A stretch of DNA of 64,000 nt, from contig NZ_FNYY01000011.1 of NCBI RefSeq assembly GCF_900109145.1, forward strand, positions 1 to 64,000, written 5' to 3'. Position 1 is the stretch's first letter. The number at the start of each line of letters is the position of its first letter. Shown piece by piece: positions 33,958 to 42,847 of this stretch. Origin of the DNA: Marinovum algicola. GTDB taxonomy: Bacteria > Pseudomonadota > Alphaproteobacteria > Rhodobacterales > Rhodobacteraceae. Below the pieces are notes generated by a model. It was not told the origin of the DNA, searched no databases, and worked only from the letters and a program-made list of their open reading frames with translations. The translations under genes and the position numbers were made by a program.

Positions 33958-35349
33958 TCAGAAGATCTCCAGATCGCGGTCGACCATGACGGTGACGCGG
34001 GCGCCCTGGTCGATGTAGATGACGGGGCCGATAGAGAGGTACTCGCCGATGACGCTGTCGGTCGCGTCAGCCAGATCATCGCCCACATCCTCGAGCACGT
34101 TTGCGGTGTTCTTGTTCTTGACCTCGCCGGCCGCAACACTTGGGGCGGCGGAGATGATCGAGATGAGGGCGGCGGATCCGAAGCGCTGCGCAAACCGCGT
34201 ATCGATAAACCCGGTGACCCCGGACCGGCCGAGTTCGTCGCCGCCGAAGGCGCTGATCCGGATCGTTTGCTGGGTCGGCAGGATGATGCGGTCCCAGGCG
34301 ATGGTGACACGGCGCTGCGCGATCTCGACACCGGAGCGATAGCGCCCGATTAGCCGCGATCCACGCGGGATCAGCAGCCGGGACCCGTCGTAGCTGTAGA
34401 CATCCTCGGAGATGATAGCGCGGGTCTGGCCGGGCAGGGAGCTGTCGAGCGCGGTCTCCATCACCGCCTGGATCATCGTGCCCTGCACCACGGTGTTTGA
34501 GGGGTTGGCGATGACCTCGGCCTGGGTGACCTCGCTCGGCAGTGCTCCGTTTCGGACGAAGTCGGTGACCTCGTTCAGGGTGCGCTTTGTCAGTTCGGTT
34601 GATTGGGTGCCGTCCGCGCCTGCGCCGCCGAAGGCGATGACAGGCGAGGCCACCCGCCTCTGCTGAAAGGCGCGTTCCTCTTCGGCTCGCCTGCGCAACT
34701 CTTCCATCCGCCGCGCCTCTTCCTCCTGACGCAGGCGCTCCGCTTCACGCGCCCTCAGGTCCTCCTCGGACGGACCCGGCGGGGCAGGGGTGGGCTTCTT
34801 GGCCTCGAGCTGCGCCAGTTCCAGATCCATGCGCAGTTGCTGCATCTCCCGGTCGCGGGCGGCGAGTTCCTTCTGGAATTCCACCTGGGCGTTTTCGGAG
34901 GCCTTCTTGAGGGCCGCGACCTGCGCGGTCAGCGCATCGATCGCTGCCGCGGCTGCCGGGTCTTCGCCGGTCTCGGGCGGCGGTGCGGAGCGCAGCTCCT
35001 CGATCTGGGCCTGTAGCGCCGCGATCTGTTGCAGGAGCTCGGCATTGGGTTCTGCAGGCTCGGGCACCATGACGACTTCGGGCTCCGGTGGCGGCGGCGG
35101 CCGGAACGGCTCGATCTCGCCAAACCCGTCGCCTTCCTGCTGGAACTCGTCCGGCGTCGCGGTTGGCAGCGTCACCTCAACAACCGGTCGCGAGAAGACA
35201 TAGAGCACGAGCCCGCCCGCAAGGATCAGGCCGGCCATCAGAAGCGCGAGAATTGGGGATCGCCGCTTGCCATGTGACGGCCGTTTCGCCGTCCCCTGTT
35301 CCAGCGCGGCGAGGCGCTTTTCCAGATCGGGGTTCGGATCGTCGCTCAT
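33958..35349 (-). CDS. virB10: VirB10 channel scaffold protein
   Basis: A 463-residue TrbI/VirB10 protein. A cytoplasmic N-terminus is followed by one membrane helix (about 30-52), then a Pro/Glu-rich periplasmic stretch, a long Gln/Glu/Arg-rich coiled coil (about 90-215), and the C-terminal beta domain with 'VVQGTMIQAVMETALDSSLP', 'IPRGSRLIGRY' and 'GVTGFIDTRF'. It spans both membranes and forms the core channel with VirB7 and VirB9. The coiled coil is longer than in the Ti homologue. The start at 35349 overlaps the virB9 stop. Confidence 0.93.
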   Translation of the reverse strand: MSDDPNPDLEKRLAALEQGTAKRPSHGKRRSPILALLMAGLILAGGLVLYVFSRPVVEVTLPTATPDEFQQEGDGFGEIEPFRPPPPPEPEVVMVPEPAEPNAELLQQIAALQAQIEELRSAPPPETGEDPAAAAAIDALTAQVAALKKASENAQVEFQKELAARDREMQQLRMDLELAQLEAKKPTPAPPGPSEEDLRAREAERLRQEEEARRMEELRRRAEEERAFQQRRVASPVIAFGGAGADGTQSTELTKRTLNEVTDFVRNGALPSEVTQAEVIANPSNTVVQGTMIQAVMETALDSSLPGQTRAIISEDVYSYDGSRLLIPRGSRLIGRYRSGVEIAQRRVTIAWDRIILPTQQTIRISAFGGDELGRSGVTGFIDTRFAQRFGSAALISIISAAPSVAAGEVKNKNTANVLEDVGDDLADATDSVIGEYLSIGPVIYIDQGARVTVMVDRDLEIF

Positions 35350-36041
35350 GACGTTCCTCCCTCCGGCACTATCGCGGAAACGCAGACCGTGTCGTCCCCG
35401 AGCCGTAGGACCCAATACCGGTTGACGCCGGACACGCGGATCACGCCATCCTCAACGGCGCCGGTGTTCACCGTGCGCTCCCGCCCGCCGGAGTATCGGA
35501 AGATAGCCGGGACCGGCGCGTTCCGCCGGAAGGCGAAATAGGTGAAGGTGCCATCGTCCCAGATCCGGGAGGGTGTGAACTCTTTCCGCGCACTGACGGC
35601 GTAGTTGTGGTTCGGGGCCGCTTTGGCGATGGCGTTCGAAGGGCGGCGGCTGTCTCCCGGATAGCGGAACTGGACGACATAGAAGGTCGGGCTCGAAACC
35701 TCCTCTACGTTGAAATAATAGCTCCGCCGGTTCGTGTAGACGGTGACATTGGATGTCACGCCGCGGGCGAGGGGCTTGATGGCAAAGGCGCGACCCCCGG
35801 GGACGCCGTCTATCTCGAAGCCCACAGTGTCGCCCGCGATGATCGAGCGGATGCTCTCGCCCTCGCCGAACTCGACGGTCGTCACGTGGGTGAGCGAGAC
35901 GTTCAGCCGGAAGACCTGGCCGTCCTGGTAGGTGGCGATGCGGACGCGCTTGTCGTTCGGGCCGCTCCGCGGGACCTGCTCCGCAAGGGCAGGGGCGGTC
36001 AGAAGGATCAGGCAGATCAGGGTGGAGAGGCGTTGGCGCAT
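35346..36041 (-). CDS. virB9: VirB9 outer-membrane core complex protein
   Basis: A 231-residue CagX/VirB9 protein with a signal peptide (residues 1-20, cut after TAPALAE). The N-terminal domain has 'RVRIATYQDGQVFRLNVSL' and 'RAFAIKPLARGVTSNVTVYT'; the C-terminal beta-sandwich has 'PSRIWDDGTFTYFAF' and 'YWVLRLGDDTVC', both typical. It binds VirB7 and the VirB10 cap in the outer membrane ring. The ATG at 36041 begins 1 nt after the virB8 stop. Confidence 0.94.
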   Translation of the reverse strand: MRQRLSTLICLILLTAPALAEQVPRSGPNDKRVRIATYQDGQVFRLNVSLTHVTTVEFGEGESIRSIIAGDTVGFEIDGVPGGRAFAIKPLARGVTSNVTVYTNRRSYYFNVEEVSSPTFYVVQFRYPGDSRRPSNAIAKAAPNHNYAVSARKEFTPSRIWDDGTFTYFAFRRNAPVPAIFRYSGGRERTVNTGAVEDGVIRVSGVNRYWVLRLGDDTVCVSAIVPEGGTS

Positions 36042-36042
36042 G

Positions 36043-36696
36043 TCAGTTCTCCAGCCTGTCCGAGCGAATGGCGTATTCGACGACGGTGAAGCCGAAGGGG
36101 TTATTCCAGACCTCATCGATGGTGCGGCGCGTTTCGGGACGGAATTCAAAGAGGAGGGTGGCGGTGAAAAGACCGGCCTGCACGCCGTTGATCGAGGTCA
36201 GGCGCTTGCGCAGGCGCACCGTCGCGCGGTTGGCCCCGATGCGGTTGATGCTGAGGATCTCGACCTCGAGGCGGGCGTTCGGGCCGTAGACCGATGGCGG
36301 ATAGTCGGCATTGGCCGAGTTCCAGATGCGGCGGAGCGAGGCCTGCGCGGCTCCGTCCGAACGTCGGAGGACGCTCCGGATGCGGACATCGTTGTCGAGC
36401 TGGTTGTAGACCTCGCGATCGGTGACGTAGCGAAAGACCTCGGCCTCGATGATCGCGCGGTTTTCCGTGACGGTGGTGGCACCGACGGAGGCTTCCGGAA
36501 GCGCAAAGCCGGTGGCCGGGTCGTAGGGGACAACGACGGGTGGGGGATCGACATCGAGGATGGCGACGGCGGCCGCGCTCAGGCAACCGAGGCAGCCGAA
36601 GATCACGCTCACGAACCCGAGGCGCTGCCAGAGCCGTTCTCGCCGGAGCGCGCCATAGACCAGTTCTTCTTCGATGATCGCCAGCTCTTCGTCCAC
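36043..36696 (-). CDS. virB8: VirB8 inner-membrane assembly factor
   Basis: A 217-residue VirB8 protein. A short cytoplasmic N-terminus is followed by one membrane helix (about residues 26-47) and a periplasmic NTF2-like domain with 'AEVFRYVTDREVYN', 'NSANADYPPSVYG' and 'NNPFGFTVVEYA' near the end. It nucleates channel assembly with VirB9 and VirB10. Complete by length. It lies 12 nt after virB5 in the operon. Confidence 0.93.
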   Translation of the reverse strand: MDEELAIIEEELVYGALRRERLWQRLGFVSVIFGCLGCLSAAAVAILDVDPPPVVVPYDPATGFALPEASVGATTVTENRAIIEAEVFRYVTDREVYNQLDNDVRIRSVLRRSDGAAQASLRRIWNSANADYPPSVYGPNARLEVEILSINRIGANRATVRLRKRLTSINGVQAGLFTATLLFEFRPETRRTIDEVWNNPFGFTVVEYAIRSDRLEN

Positions 36697-36708
36697 CGCG
36701 CCATATCC

Positions 36709-37539
36709 TCACTCGGGCCGGAGGTCGGGGAGCGAAAAATCCATGAACTTCTGCTCCTCGGCGATCGTGGCGGCATCGATGACGCCGCCGGTGCCGTCGC
36801 CCACAGTCTGGACGGCCTCGAGCTGCCACATGGCGACAAGGGCGATTGCAAGTTCCGCCGTCACGCGGGTGTTGAGATCGACGCTCTCCTTCAGCTCGTC
36901 CATGTCGTCGATGAGGCCGACCAGACGCTCGACACGCTGCAACGACTCGCCTGCATCGTCGTAGCTGTTCTGCGCGGCGGCCGAGACGAGGGCACCGGTG
37001 GTGGCCTGGGTTGCCACGCGCTCGGCCCCGGGATTGCCGCTGCGGGCCATCTCCGAGAGAGTGTCTTCGTCGAAGCCCAGATCGGCCAGAACCCGGTCCA
37101 TCTGGGTCTCGATCTGGCTGGCGCCGGACCCGGTCAGACGGGAAAAATCCCCGGTCTTGATCGCTTCTATCGTGGCGATGATGTCGCCGAACTCCTGGTC
37201 CAGAAGGCCGTTCAACTCGTCCTCCATCTGGGTGCGGATGATCTCCGGCAGCTCGGCGAGACGGGTGAGGGCCTGATAGGTGCGCTGCAATTCCGCGAGG
37301 TGCTCCTTGAGGGTGTTCAGCTGTTCGCGAAGCTGCGTCAGCTGTTCGTTCTGCAGGAGCTCGTCTTCGATCATCTGGCGGAGTTGCTGGATGTTCTGTG
37401 CGATGTTCTGGGTGTCGACCACAGGCACGCCCTGGGCCTGCGCACTGGAGCCGATCAAACTCGGGCCGGGCAGGGCCAACGCGCCGACGACTACGGCAGC
37501 ACGGCGAAGCCATCTGGAAGAGGGGCAGGGTACCGGCAT
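36709..37539 (-). CDS. virB5: VirB5/TrbJ-type minor pilus protein
   Basis: A 276-residue exported protein with a signal sequence to about residue 36 (SSAQAQG). Long coiled coils follow (about 45-100), and the protein ends in EEQKFMDFSLPDLRPE. This layout fits the VirB5/TrbJ family of pilus-tip or pilus assembly proteins. The ATG at 37539 overlaps the preceding transglycosylase gene's stop as ATGA. The C-terminal 'FMDF...LR' motif is shared with that preceding gene, which suggests the two proteins meet the same partner. Confidence 0.82.
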   Translation of the reverse strand: MPVPCPSSRWLRRAAVVVGALALPGPSLIGSSAQAQGVPVVDTQNIAQNIQQLRQMIEDELLQNEQLTQLREQLNTLKEHLAELQRTYQALTRLAELPEIIRTQMEDELNGLLDQEFGDIIATIEAIKTGDFSRLTGSGASQIETQMDRVLADLGFDEDTLSEMARSGNPGAERVATQATTGALVSAAAQNSYDDAGESLQRVERLVGLIDDMDELKESVDLNTRVTAELAIALVAMWQLEAVQTVGDGTGGVIDAATIAEEQKFMDFSLPDLRPE

Positions 37540-38690
37540 CAACGTAGCTCCTTGATCGTGAAGTCCATGAACTCGGCCTCGGCCATCCGGGCGGAGGCCT
37601 GGGCGAGCTGGGCGGCGGTCAGTGGCTTGGTGCGCACGGCCGTGAGGCGGAGGCGGGCGGCAACCAGGCGGACCAGTTCGGCGCGGGCATAGGTGTTCAG
37701 CGCCATGCTGTCCTGAACGTCGGTGGTTCCCCGGATGCGCAGAACGATGTCCTGGATGCGCAGGGCGGCCTGTCGGATCGCCACCGGAGAGGCGTTGCCG
37801 TACCGGGCGGCGCCAAAGCCCGCGAAAGAGAGATTGGAGTTCGCGATAAGCGCCGGATCAATGGTGCCGAGCGCCTCGATCCCGCCGATGCGGGAGAGGT
37901 AGAGGTTGTAGCGCTCGGGAATAACCCGGACGTAGTGCTGGGTCTCCTTGAAGGGCGGCACGCCACCATACTCGAACACGCGACCGGGACCGGCGTTGTA
38001 GGCGGCAAGCGCGTTGATGACATTGCCATCGAAGGTGTTGAGCTGCCTTGCGAGATACCGCGCTCCGCCTTCGACCTGCAGATAGGGGCTGTCGTAATAG
38101 GCGGGGTTGATGCCGAGATCGCTGGCGGTGCCCGGCATGATCTGGGTGAGACCGAAGGCACCGACCGGGGAACGCGCCCCGATGGAAAACCGGCTCTCCT
38201 GCCAGATCAGCGCCTGCAGAAGCGCCCGCCATTGCACCACCGAGAGGCCCGCGCGGCCGACACCGGGCTGTCCATGGGTGTCGCGGGCAACGCGGATGAT
38301 CAGCTCTTCGACATTCTCAGATGCATCGCCGAACATCGCAGCGCCGCCGGGATTGGGATCAACATCGGCTGTGCCGAAGACAGCCTCCACCGACCTCTCG
38401 GCGTCCCCACTCCCGGTCTCAAGGTCGGAGACCATGTCGGACAGGCCCAGGCCTCCGAAGCTCGTCTGCGCCTCGAGGATGTTGCGCAGGACGGCGAGCT
38501 GTTCCTGTTCGATCTCCGTCAACAGTTCCTTCACGGCCAGCTTGTCGCGCTGGAGGGCGAGATCACTCTCCCGGTCGGCGGTCTCCACGATGTCTCGCGC
38601 GGTCAGGGCGGTGTCATTGGTCGGGACGCCTTGTGCGACGACCGGCCCGGCCAGGACCGCGAAGGCGAAGATTAGCGCGGGGCTATTCAT
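37539..38690 (-). CDS. Lytic transglycosylase domain protein with VirB5-like ends
   Basis: A 383-residue exported protein. The signal peptide ends near VVAQG. A helical N-terminal part (about 30-80) resembles VirB5, a lytic transglycosylase (SLT) domain covers about 135-260, and a helical tail of about 110 residues closes it. SLT motifs are present: catalytic Glu in WQESRFS, GAFGLTQIMPGTA, and ALAAYNAGPGRV. The last residues FMDFTIKELR mirror the end of VirB5. It lies between the virB7-like and virB5 genes and is a second transglycosylase besides VirB1. It may open peptidoglycan at the pilus site while docking like VirB5. Confidence 0.8.
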   Translation of the reverse strand: MNSPALIFAFAVLAGPVVAQGVPTNDTALTARDIVETADRESDLALQRDKLAVKELLTEIEQEQLAVLRNILEAQTSFGGLGLSDMVSDLETGSGDAERSVEAVFGTADVDPNPGGAAMFGDASENVEELIIRVARDTHGQPGVGRAGLSVVQWRALLQALIWQESRFSIGARSPVGAFGLTQIMPGTASDLGINPAYYDSPYLQVEGGARYLARQLNTFDGNVINALAAYNAGPGRVFEYGGVPPFKETQHYVRVIPERYNLYLSRIGGIEALGTIDPALIANSNLSFAGFGAARYGNASPVAIRQAALRIQDIVLRIRGTTDVQDSMALNTYARAELVRLVAARLRLTAVRTKPLTAAQLAQASARMAEAEFMDFTIKELR

Positions 38691-38853
38691 GGCGCAGGTC
38701 CGCAAAGGTCGCGCCCACTACGGGCATGAATATGCAATCTTCGGAGCTTGGGGCGTTCGGCGCAAAGCTGAAGCAGTTGGCGCGGGGTTCCTGATATTGC
38801 TCGCAGGCCGTGAGGGTGCCGAGACCGATGAGCAGCAGGACAAAACGGATCAT
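38683..38853 (-). CDS. virB7: VirB7-like lipoprotein
   Basis: A 56-residue lipoprotein found by reading the gap between virB4 and the transglycosylase gene. It begins MIRFVLLLIGLGTLTAC, with the lipobox LTAC and the acylated Cys at residue 17. The mature part has two further Cys and ends PVVGATFADLRHE. Its ATG overlaps the virB4 stop as ATGA, and its TAG lies inside the start of the next gene. Size, lipobox and place between virB4 and virB9 fit VirB7, which anchors the VirB9-VirB10 ring in the outer membrane. Sequence similarity to VirB7 could not be tested. Confidence 0.78.
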   Translation of the reverse strand: MIRFVLLLIGLGTLTACEQYQEPRANCFSFAPNAPSSEDCIFMPVVGATFADLRHE

Positions 38854-41213
38854 GAGCGCCTCCAGAAATCCGGACGGTCGCGATACTCGGCGCCCACGAG
38901 GGCCTCGCCCTTTTCCATGCCGCCCAGAATGGTCAGGTAGGGCCCAAGCGCAGACAGATCGGCATCGACCACGACCGAGCCGGTGTCATCACGGATGAGT
39001 GCCAGGCGGCTGTCGCTGCCGGTGTTGAGGAGCACGTCGATCTCCTTCTCGAAGAGGTTCAGCATGGCGTAGTCCGCGGCATGGGCCCGGATGTTCGGCA
39101 GCAGGATCTGCGTCGGCACAGCCTCGACGATGGTCTTGCCGGTGCGCGTGCGCTCCAGCTGGCTCGCGTATTGCGTCATCATGACGGCGACGGTGTTCTG
39201 CTTGCGGGCCGTGACCAGCCAGTTGGAGAGACGCTCTGCGAAATACGCATTGTCGAGGGCCTTCCAGGCCTCGTCGATGATGATGATCGTCGGGCGGCGG
39301 TCTTCGATCTCGCGCTCGATCCGGCGGAAGAGATAGCTCAGGACCGCCATCCGTTCCTTCTCGCTCTCGCTGTCGAGAATGCCGGTCAGGTCGAAACCAA
39401 CGACGTCGCCTTCCAGCGAAAACGTGTCCTTCAGGCTTTGGCCAAAAATCCAGCCGTAGCGACCGTCCTCGGTCCATTCGAGGAGGCGCTCGTGCAGATC
39501 GCCGCTATCGTCGGTCGAGACGAAGAGCGAGGCGAAGTCTTTCCAGTTGCGCAGCTCCGGGCTGGCTGCGGTCGCATTCTGGCGCACCACCTCCTGGATG
39601 CGGTTGGTCTGGGCGGGCGTGAGCGGTTTGTCAGCGCGATGCAGGAGTGAGCCCAGCCAGTCCGAGAGCCAGGCCGTGCCGCGCGGGTCCACCTCGGTCC
39701 AGAGCGGGTTCAGCCCCGTGGCCTGACCGGCTTTCACCGAGGCGTATTGTCCGCCATTGGCGCGCACCGCCATCTCCATGCCGAGCCGGTAGTCGAAAAC
39801 GAAGATCCGCGCCCCGACGCGGCGGGCCTGGGTCATGAGGAAGGCCGAGAGGACGGATTTGCCGGAGCCGGGCCGCCCGAGGATCAGGGTATGGCCGCCG
39901 GTCGGTTCTTTGTCGGGCGATCCCTGCTCGTGATAGGAGAACCGGTAGGCACTTTGCTCTGGCGTCGGAAAGACCGTGATTTCCTGGCCCCACGGCAACT
40001 GATGCTTGTCCTTGCCAAGTTGGGTGCGATGCAGCGCGGCAAAGTCGGCAAAATTGCGGTTAGTGACCGCGCTGGCGCGGACGCGTTTCGGCTGATTGCC
40101 CGGATGCTGGCTCAGATAGTGGGTCTTGGCCGCAACCCGCTCGCCAATCATCTTCACGCCCTCGGCGGCGGCCGCGTTGACGATCTCGGCGCCGAGCGTT
40201 TCCAGCTCGTCGAGGCTGTCGCAGAAGACGGTGACGACCATGTGGTGCTCGCCAAAGCTCTGGCGTTTCGCCTCGAGATCGTCATGGGCGATGTCGAGCG
40301 CCTCGAGCAGCGACAGGGCGGCATCGCGCGAGGCCTGCATCTGCCGTTTCTGCCGCTTGATCCGTCCGGCCATCAGGTTCGAATTGATGGGCGTGAACGA
40401 ATGCGTGACGATCATGTCGACGGGCAGGTTCAGCATGTCGAACATCGTGCAAGTGGTCGCCTCGGAATATTCCCCGATGGTGAAACACTTGCCGAAGCGC
40501 CTGCCGACGACGCCCTCGGAGAGCTCGAAATGATCTTCCAGAAAGGTCACGCGGGTATTGGCGACGTTGGTGGCGAGGAAGCCGAAGCGGTTGGCCGGAT
40601 AGAGCGGCAGTTCGCGACCTGTATTCAGAGCGCCCAGAAACCCGACCAGTTCGCCGGACGTGGCCGACAGGAGACGTGGCCTCAGATCGCTGAGCCCCGA
40701 CAGAAACACCCCGACTGCGTCCTTGAGGCGACGAAGGCGCTTTCGGGTCTGTTCCTTCAGTCGCTCCGGATCGCTGCCGTTCAGGAACTCGGTGAAGCTT
40801 CTGGGCGGCGGGCGATGGATGACGGTCAGGGTCAAGGTCTTGTCGCGAAGCCCGCTGGTCGCGAGCTTCTGCCGCCAGGTCGCGTCGACGGCGGCCGCGA
40901 AGGTGTCGCCCCGGACCGGTAGCAGGTCGGGGGTGATCGCCTTCGAGACCTTGTGGACGTAGTAGCTGAACTCCGGGCCGAGCTGCGCGATGAGGCGGGC
41001 AAAAAGCGCCGTAACCTTGTCGAGATAGGCGTCGTCGGTCGTGTAGCTGTTGACCCCGCCGATCCGGATGCACTGAAAGATCTCGTTGTCCCGTGTCCGG
41101 ACCGTCAGGTCATCAACGAGACTGACGTAGGGCAGCATATGGGCGAGGCGCTGTTCCCGCGCGTACCAGTCCGGCATCAGGGTGCGTTCGTCGAGCGCGG
41201 CGTCACGGGGCAT
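38850..41213 (-). CDS. virB4: VirB4 secretion ATPase
   Basis: A 787-residue ATPase. The N-terminal CagE/TrbE/VirB domain carries 'LPYVSLVDDLTVRT' and 'NSNLMAGRIKRQKRQMQ'. The C-terminal RecA-like domain has Walker A LGRPGSGKSVLSAF (about 445-458), Walker B TIIIIDEAWKAL and the downstream MMTQYASQLE. All motifs are intact. VirB4 is the universal energy source of type IV secretion and the best phylogenetic marker in this window. The start overlaps the virB3 end by 11 nt. Confidence 0.96.
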   Translation of the reverse strand: MPRDAALDERTLMPDWYAREQRLAHMLPYVSLVDDLTVRTRDNEIFQCIRIGGVNSYTTDDAYLDKVTALFARLIAQLGPEFSYYVHKVSKAITPDLLPVRGDTFAAAVDATWRQKLATSGLRDKTLTLTVIHRPPPRSFTEFLNGSDPERLKEQTRKRLRRLKDAVGVFLSGLSDLRPRLLSATSGELVGFLGALNTGRELPLYPANRFGFLATNVANTRVTFLEDHFELSEGVVGRRFGKCFTIGEYSEATTCTMFDMLNLPVDMIVTHSFTPINSNLMAGRIKRQKRQMQASRDAALSLLEALDIAHDDLEAKRQSFGEHHMVVTVFCDSLDELETLGAEIVNAAAAEGVKMIGERVAAKTHYLSQHPGNQPKRVRASAVTNRNFADFAALHRTQLGKDKHQLPWGQEITVFPTPEQSAYRFSYHEQGSPDKEPTGGHTLILGRPGSGKSVLSAFLMTQARRVGARIFVFDYRLGMEMAVRANGGQYASVKAGQATGLNPLWTEVDPRGTAWLSDWLGSLLHRADKPLTPAQTNRIQEVVRQNATAASPELRNWKDFASLFVSTDDSGDLHERLLEWTEDGRYGWIFGQSLKDTFSLEGDVVGFDLTGILDSESEKERMAVLSYLFRRIEREIEDRRPTIIIIDEAWKALDNAYFAERLSNWLVTARKQNTVAVMMTQYASQLERTRTGKTIVEAVPTQILLPNIRAHAADYAMLNLFEKEIDVLLNTGSDSRLALIRDDTGSVVVDADLSALGPYLTILGGMEKGEALVGAEYRDRPDFWRRS

Positions 41214-41481
41214 AGCTGTCGCCTCCGTGAACAGCCCGGTTCCGCGTCGGCGGTGTCTCCTGCAGTGCCGTGACCATCACGTCGAGGAACCGGGGGTCCC
41301 AGTCGGCGGCCTTCCAGAGCATGGGGTAGAGCACGGCCGCCAGGCCCAGCACCGCGAGGTGCTGGATCCAGACAAAAAGCAGCACCGATCCGAAAAGCCA
41401 GACCATGGCGTACATGATCGGCAGGCCGAGGAGCTTCGGCGGTCGGACGAGGCCCAGGAAGAGGGGGGAACGCTCTGCCAC
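41203..41481 (-). CDS. virB3: VirB3 inner-membrane protein
   Basis: A 92-residue protein with a short N-terminal 'PLFLGLVRPPKLLGLP' block typical of VirB3 and two closely spaced hydrophobic segments at about residues 20-58. A charged C-terminus contains 'DPRFLDVMVTALQET'. VirB3 works with VirB4 in pilus assembly. It lies between virB2 and virB4 in canonical order. Confidence 0.9.
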   Translation of the reverse strand: MAERSPLFLGLVRPPKLLGLPIMYAMVWLFGSVLLFVWIQHLAVLGLAAVLYPMLWKAADWDPRFLDVMVTALQETPPTRNRAVHGGDSYAP

Positions 41482-41493
41482 ACCTGCCTCCGA

Positions 41494-41787
41494 TCAGGAG
41501 CCGAAGACGGCCGCGACGATGGTCGGCGCGGCGGCGACACCCGCGATGCCGACAAGAACCCAGAGGGCCTGCCGCAGGTCGATGATGTTGAAAAACCAGC
41601 TCAGGAACACGCCGAGCACGGCCAGCGTGGCGATGACCACGCCAAGCGGACCGGTCAGCGCGTCCACGATCCCCTGCAGGAGGCTCTGGATCGGCGAGAG
41701 GTCGATGCTCTGCGCCATCGCGGGATCGGCCAGCAGCGCGAAGAGGGCGATGAAGGCAGTGTGCAATGCATAAGATCGGGACTTCAT
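41494..41787 (-). CDS. virB2: VirB2 major pilin
   Basis: A 97-residue pilin precursor. The signal peptide ends at about residue 25 (DPAMAQS), leaving a mature protein of about 72 residues with two membrane helices (about 45-63 and 73-93) joined by a short loop, as in VirB2/TrbC pilins. 'GPLGVVIATLAVLGV' and 'WVLVGIAGVAAAPTIV' are typical. It lies 12 nt before virB3. Confidence 0.9.
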   Translation of the reverse strand: MKSRSYALHTAFIALFALLADPAMAQSIDLSPIQSLLQGIVDALTGPLGVVIATLAVLGVFLSWFFNIIDLRQALWVLVGIAGVAAAPTIVAAVFGS

Positions 41788-42506
41788 TGAGATGCTCCTT
41801 CCAGTCGATTGACGACGGCCAGCACACGCTGGACGTGGTTCCGGGTCTCGGTGAACGGGGGAATGCCGGCGTGTTTGCGGACGGCCTCGGGTCCGGCGTT
41901 ATAGGCGGCAAGTGCTAGCCGCACGTCGCCGAACTCGGCCAGCATCATCGCGAGGTAGTGCGCGGACCCGGAGAGGTTCTGCTGCCAGTCCCTGGGATCG
42001 ACGCCGAGGAGCTGGGCGGTGTCCGGCATGAGCTGCCCGAGACCGATGGCGCCGACGCGGGACACGGCATGCGGATTGTAGCCGCTCTCGATCTCGATAT
42101 TGGCCCGGTAGAGGTTCAGCCAGGTGGTGACGGTGATGTCGGCGGCGCGCAGACCGCGATGACCTGCATAGCGCAGCGCGGTCTCTTCGATGGCGGCCAG
42201 GATATGCGGCTTGGGAACCCGGGGGGCAGGGAGGGAGGCGGAGGTGCTGACCGTCGCGGCCTTCTCGCCCAGGACCTTGAGGTCGTCAGCCGCCGAACCC
42301 TGTCCGATGCCGTCTGTGTACGTGCGGGCGAATTTTTCCTGCCGCTGGCTCGGGCGGAGGGTGCCGTCGCTCTCCATCACCAGCACCATCTGGGCCGAGA
42401 CAGGAGCGATCAGGAGGGATAGGAGGAGGGCACTAAAGCCGGAGTGCCGCCATCTCTTCGCTGGAGAGCTTGTGCACCGTGCGGCGGCCTTCTTCGAGCG
42501 GCACAT
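41784..42506 (-). CDS. virB1: VirB1 lytic transglycosylase
   Basis: About 240 residues. A hydrophobic export segment (FSALLLSLLIAPVSAQ) is followed by an SLT domain with catalytic Glu in IEIESGYNPHAVS, GAIGLGQLMPDTAQLLGV and LALAAYNAGPEAVR. It cuts peptidoglycan so the channel can be built. The start is uncertain: the nearest in-frame ATG, at 42506, overlaps the upstream gene by 74 nt and gives a long basic n-region; a non-ATG start nearer the hydrophobic segment is possible. Its end overlaps virB2 by 4 nt. Confidence 0.82.
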   Translation of the reverse strand: MCRSKKAAARCTSSPAKRWRHSGFSALLLSLLIAPVSAQMVLVMESDGTLRPSQRQEKFARTYTDGIGQGSAADDLKVLGEKAATVSTSASLPAPRVPKPHILAAIEETALRYAGHRGLRAADITVTTWLNLYRANIEIESGYNPHAVSRVGAIGLGQLMPDTAQLLGVDPRDWQQNLSGSAHYLAMMLAEFGDVRLALAAYNAGPEAVRKHAGIPPFTETRNHVQRVLAVVNRLEGASQ

Positions 42507-42789
42507 CGGCGTGGGAGAACCCGATCGCCTGAAGCAGGGAAATGACCCCGGTGACGGTCTTGATCTCGCGGATCTTGATGTCGTTGCGGGAGGTCCGTGT
42601 TCGCGCGGTGACGAGGAGTTTTTCGACGCCCGCATCGCTGACGGCGCGCAGGATCCAGGCCCCGTGCCAGTTGGGGCCTTTTCTGAAGGCATTCGCCTTG
42701 CAGACAACTTCCACGCGATAGCCGCTGGCGACCAGATCGCGGAATCTGGGTTCGGTGACCACATTCGGGGCTTCTTTTTCTAGATCCAT
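42433..42789 (-). CDS. Unknown protein leading the virB operon
   Basis: A 118-residue protein starting MDLEKEAPNVV. It is cytoplasmic by appearance, with mixed strand and helix content and blocks 'RVEVVCKANAFRKGPNWHGAW' and 'REIKTVTGVISLLQAIGFSHADVPL'. No named family was recognised. It is the first gene of the virB operon and its end overlaps virB1. The ATG at 42789 is preferred to the one at 42876, which would lie within the shared promoter element. A regulatory or accessory role is possible. Confidence 0.65.
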   Translation of the reverse strand: MDLEKEAPNVVTEPRFRDLVASGYRVEVVCKANAFRKGPNWHGAWILRAVSDAGVEKLLVTARTRTSRNDIKIREIKTVTGVISLLQAIGFSHADVPLEEGRRTVHKLSSEEMAALRL

Positions 42790-42847
42790 CACCCGGGTCA
42801 CACTCTCCAATAAGGCGAATGGCCGGGTATCATCAGTTGATGCCCAG

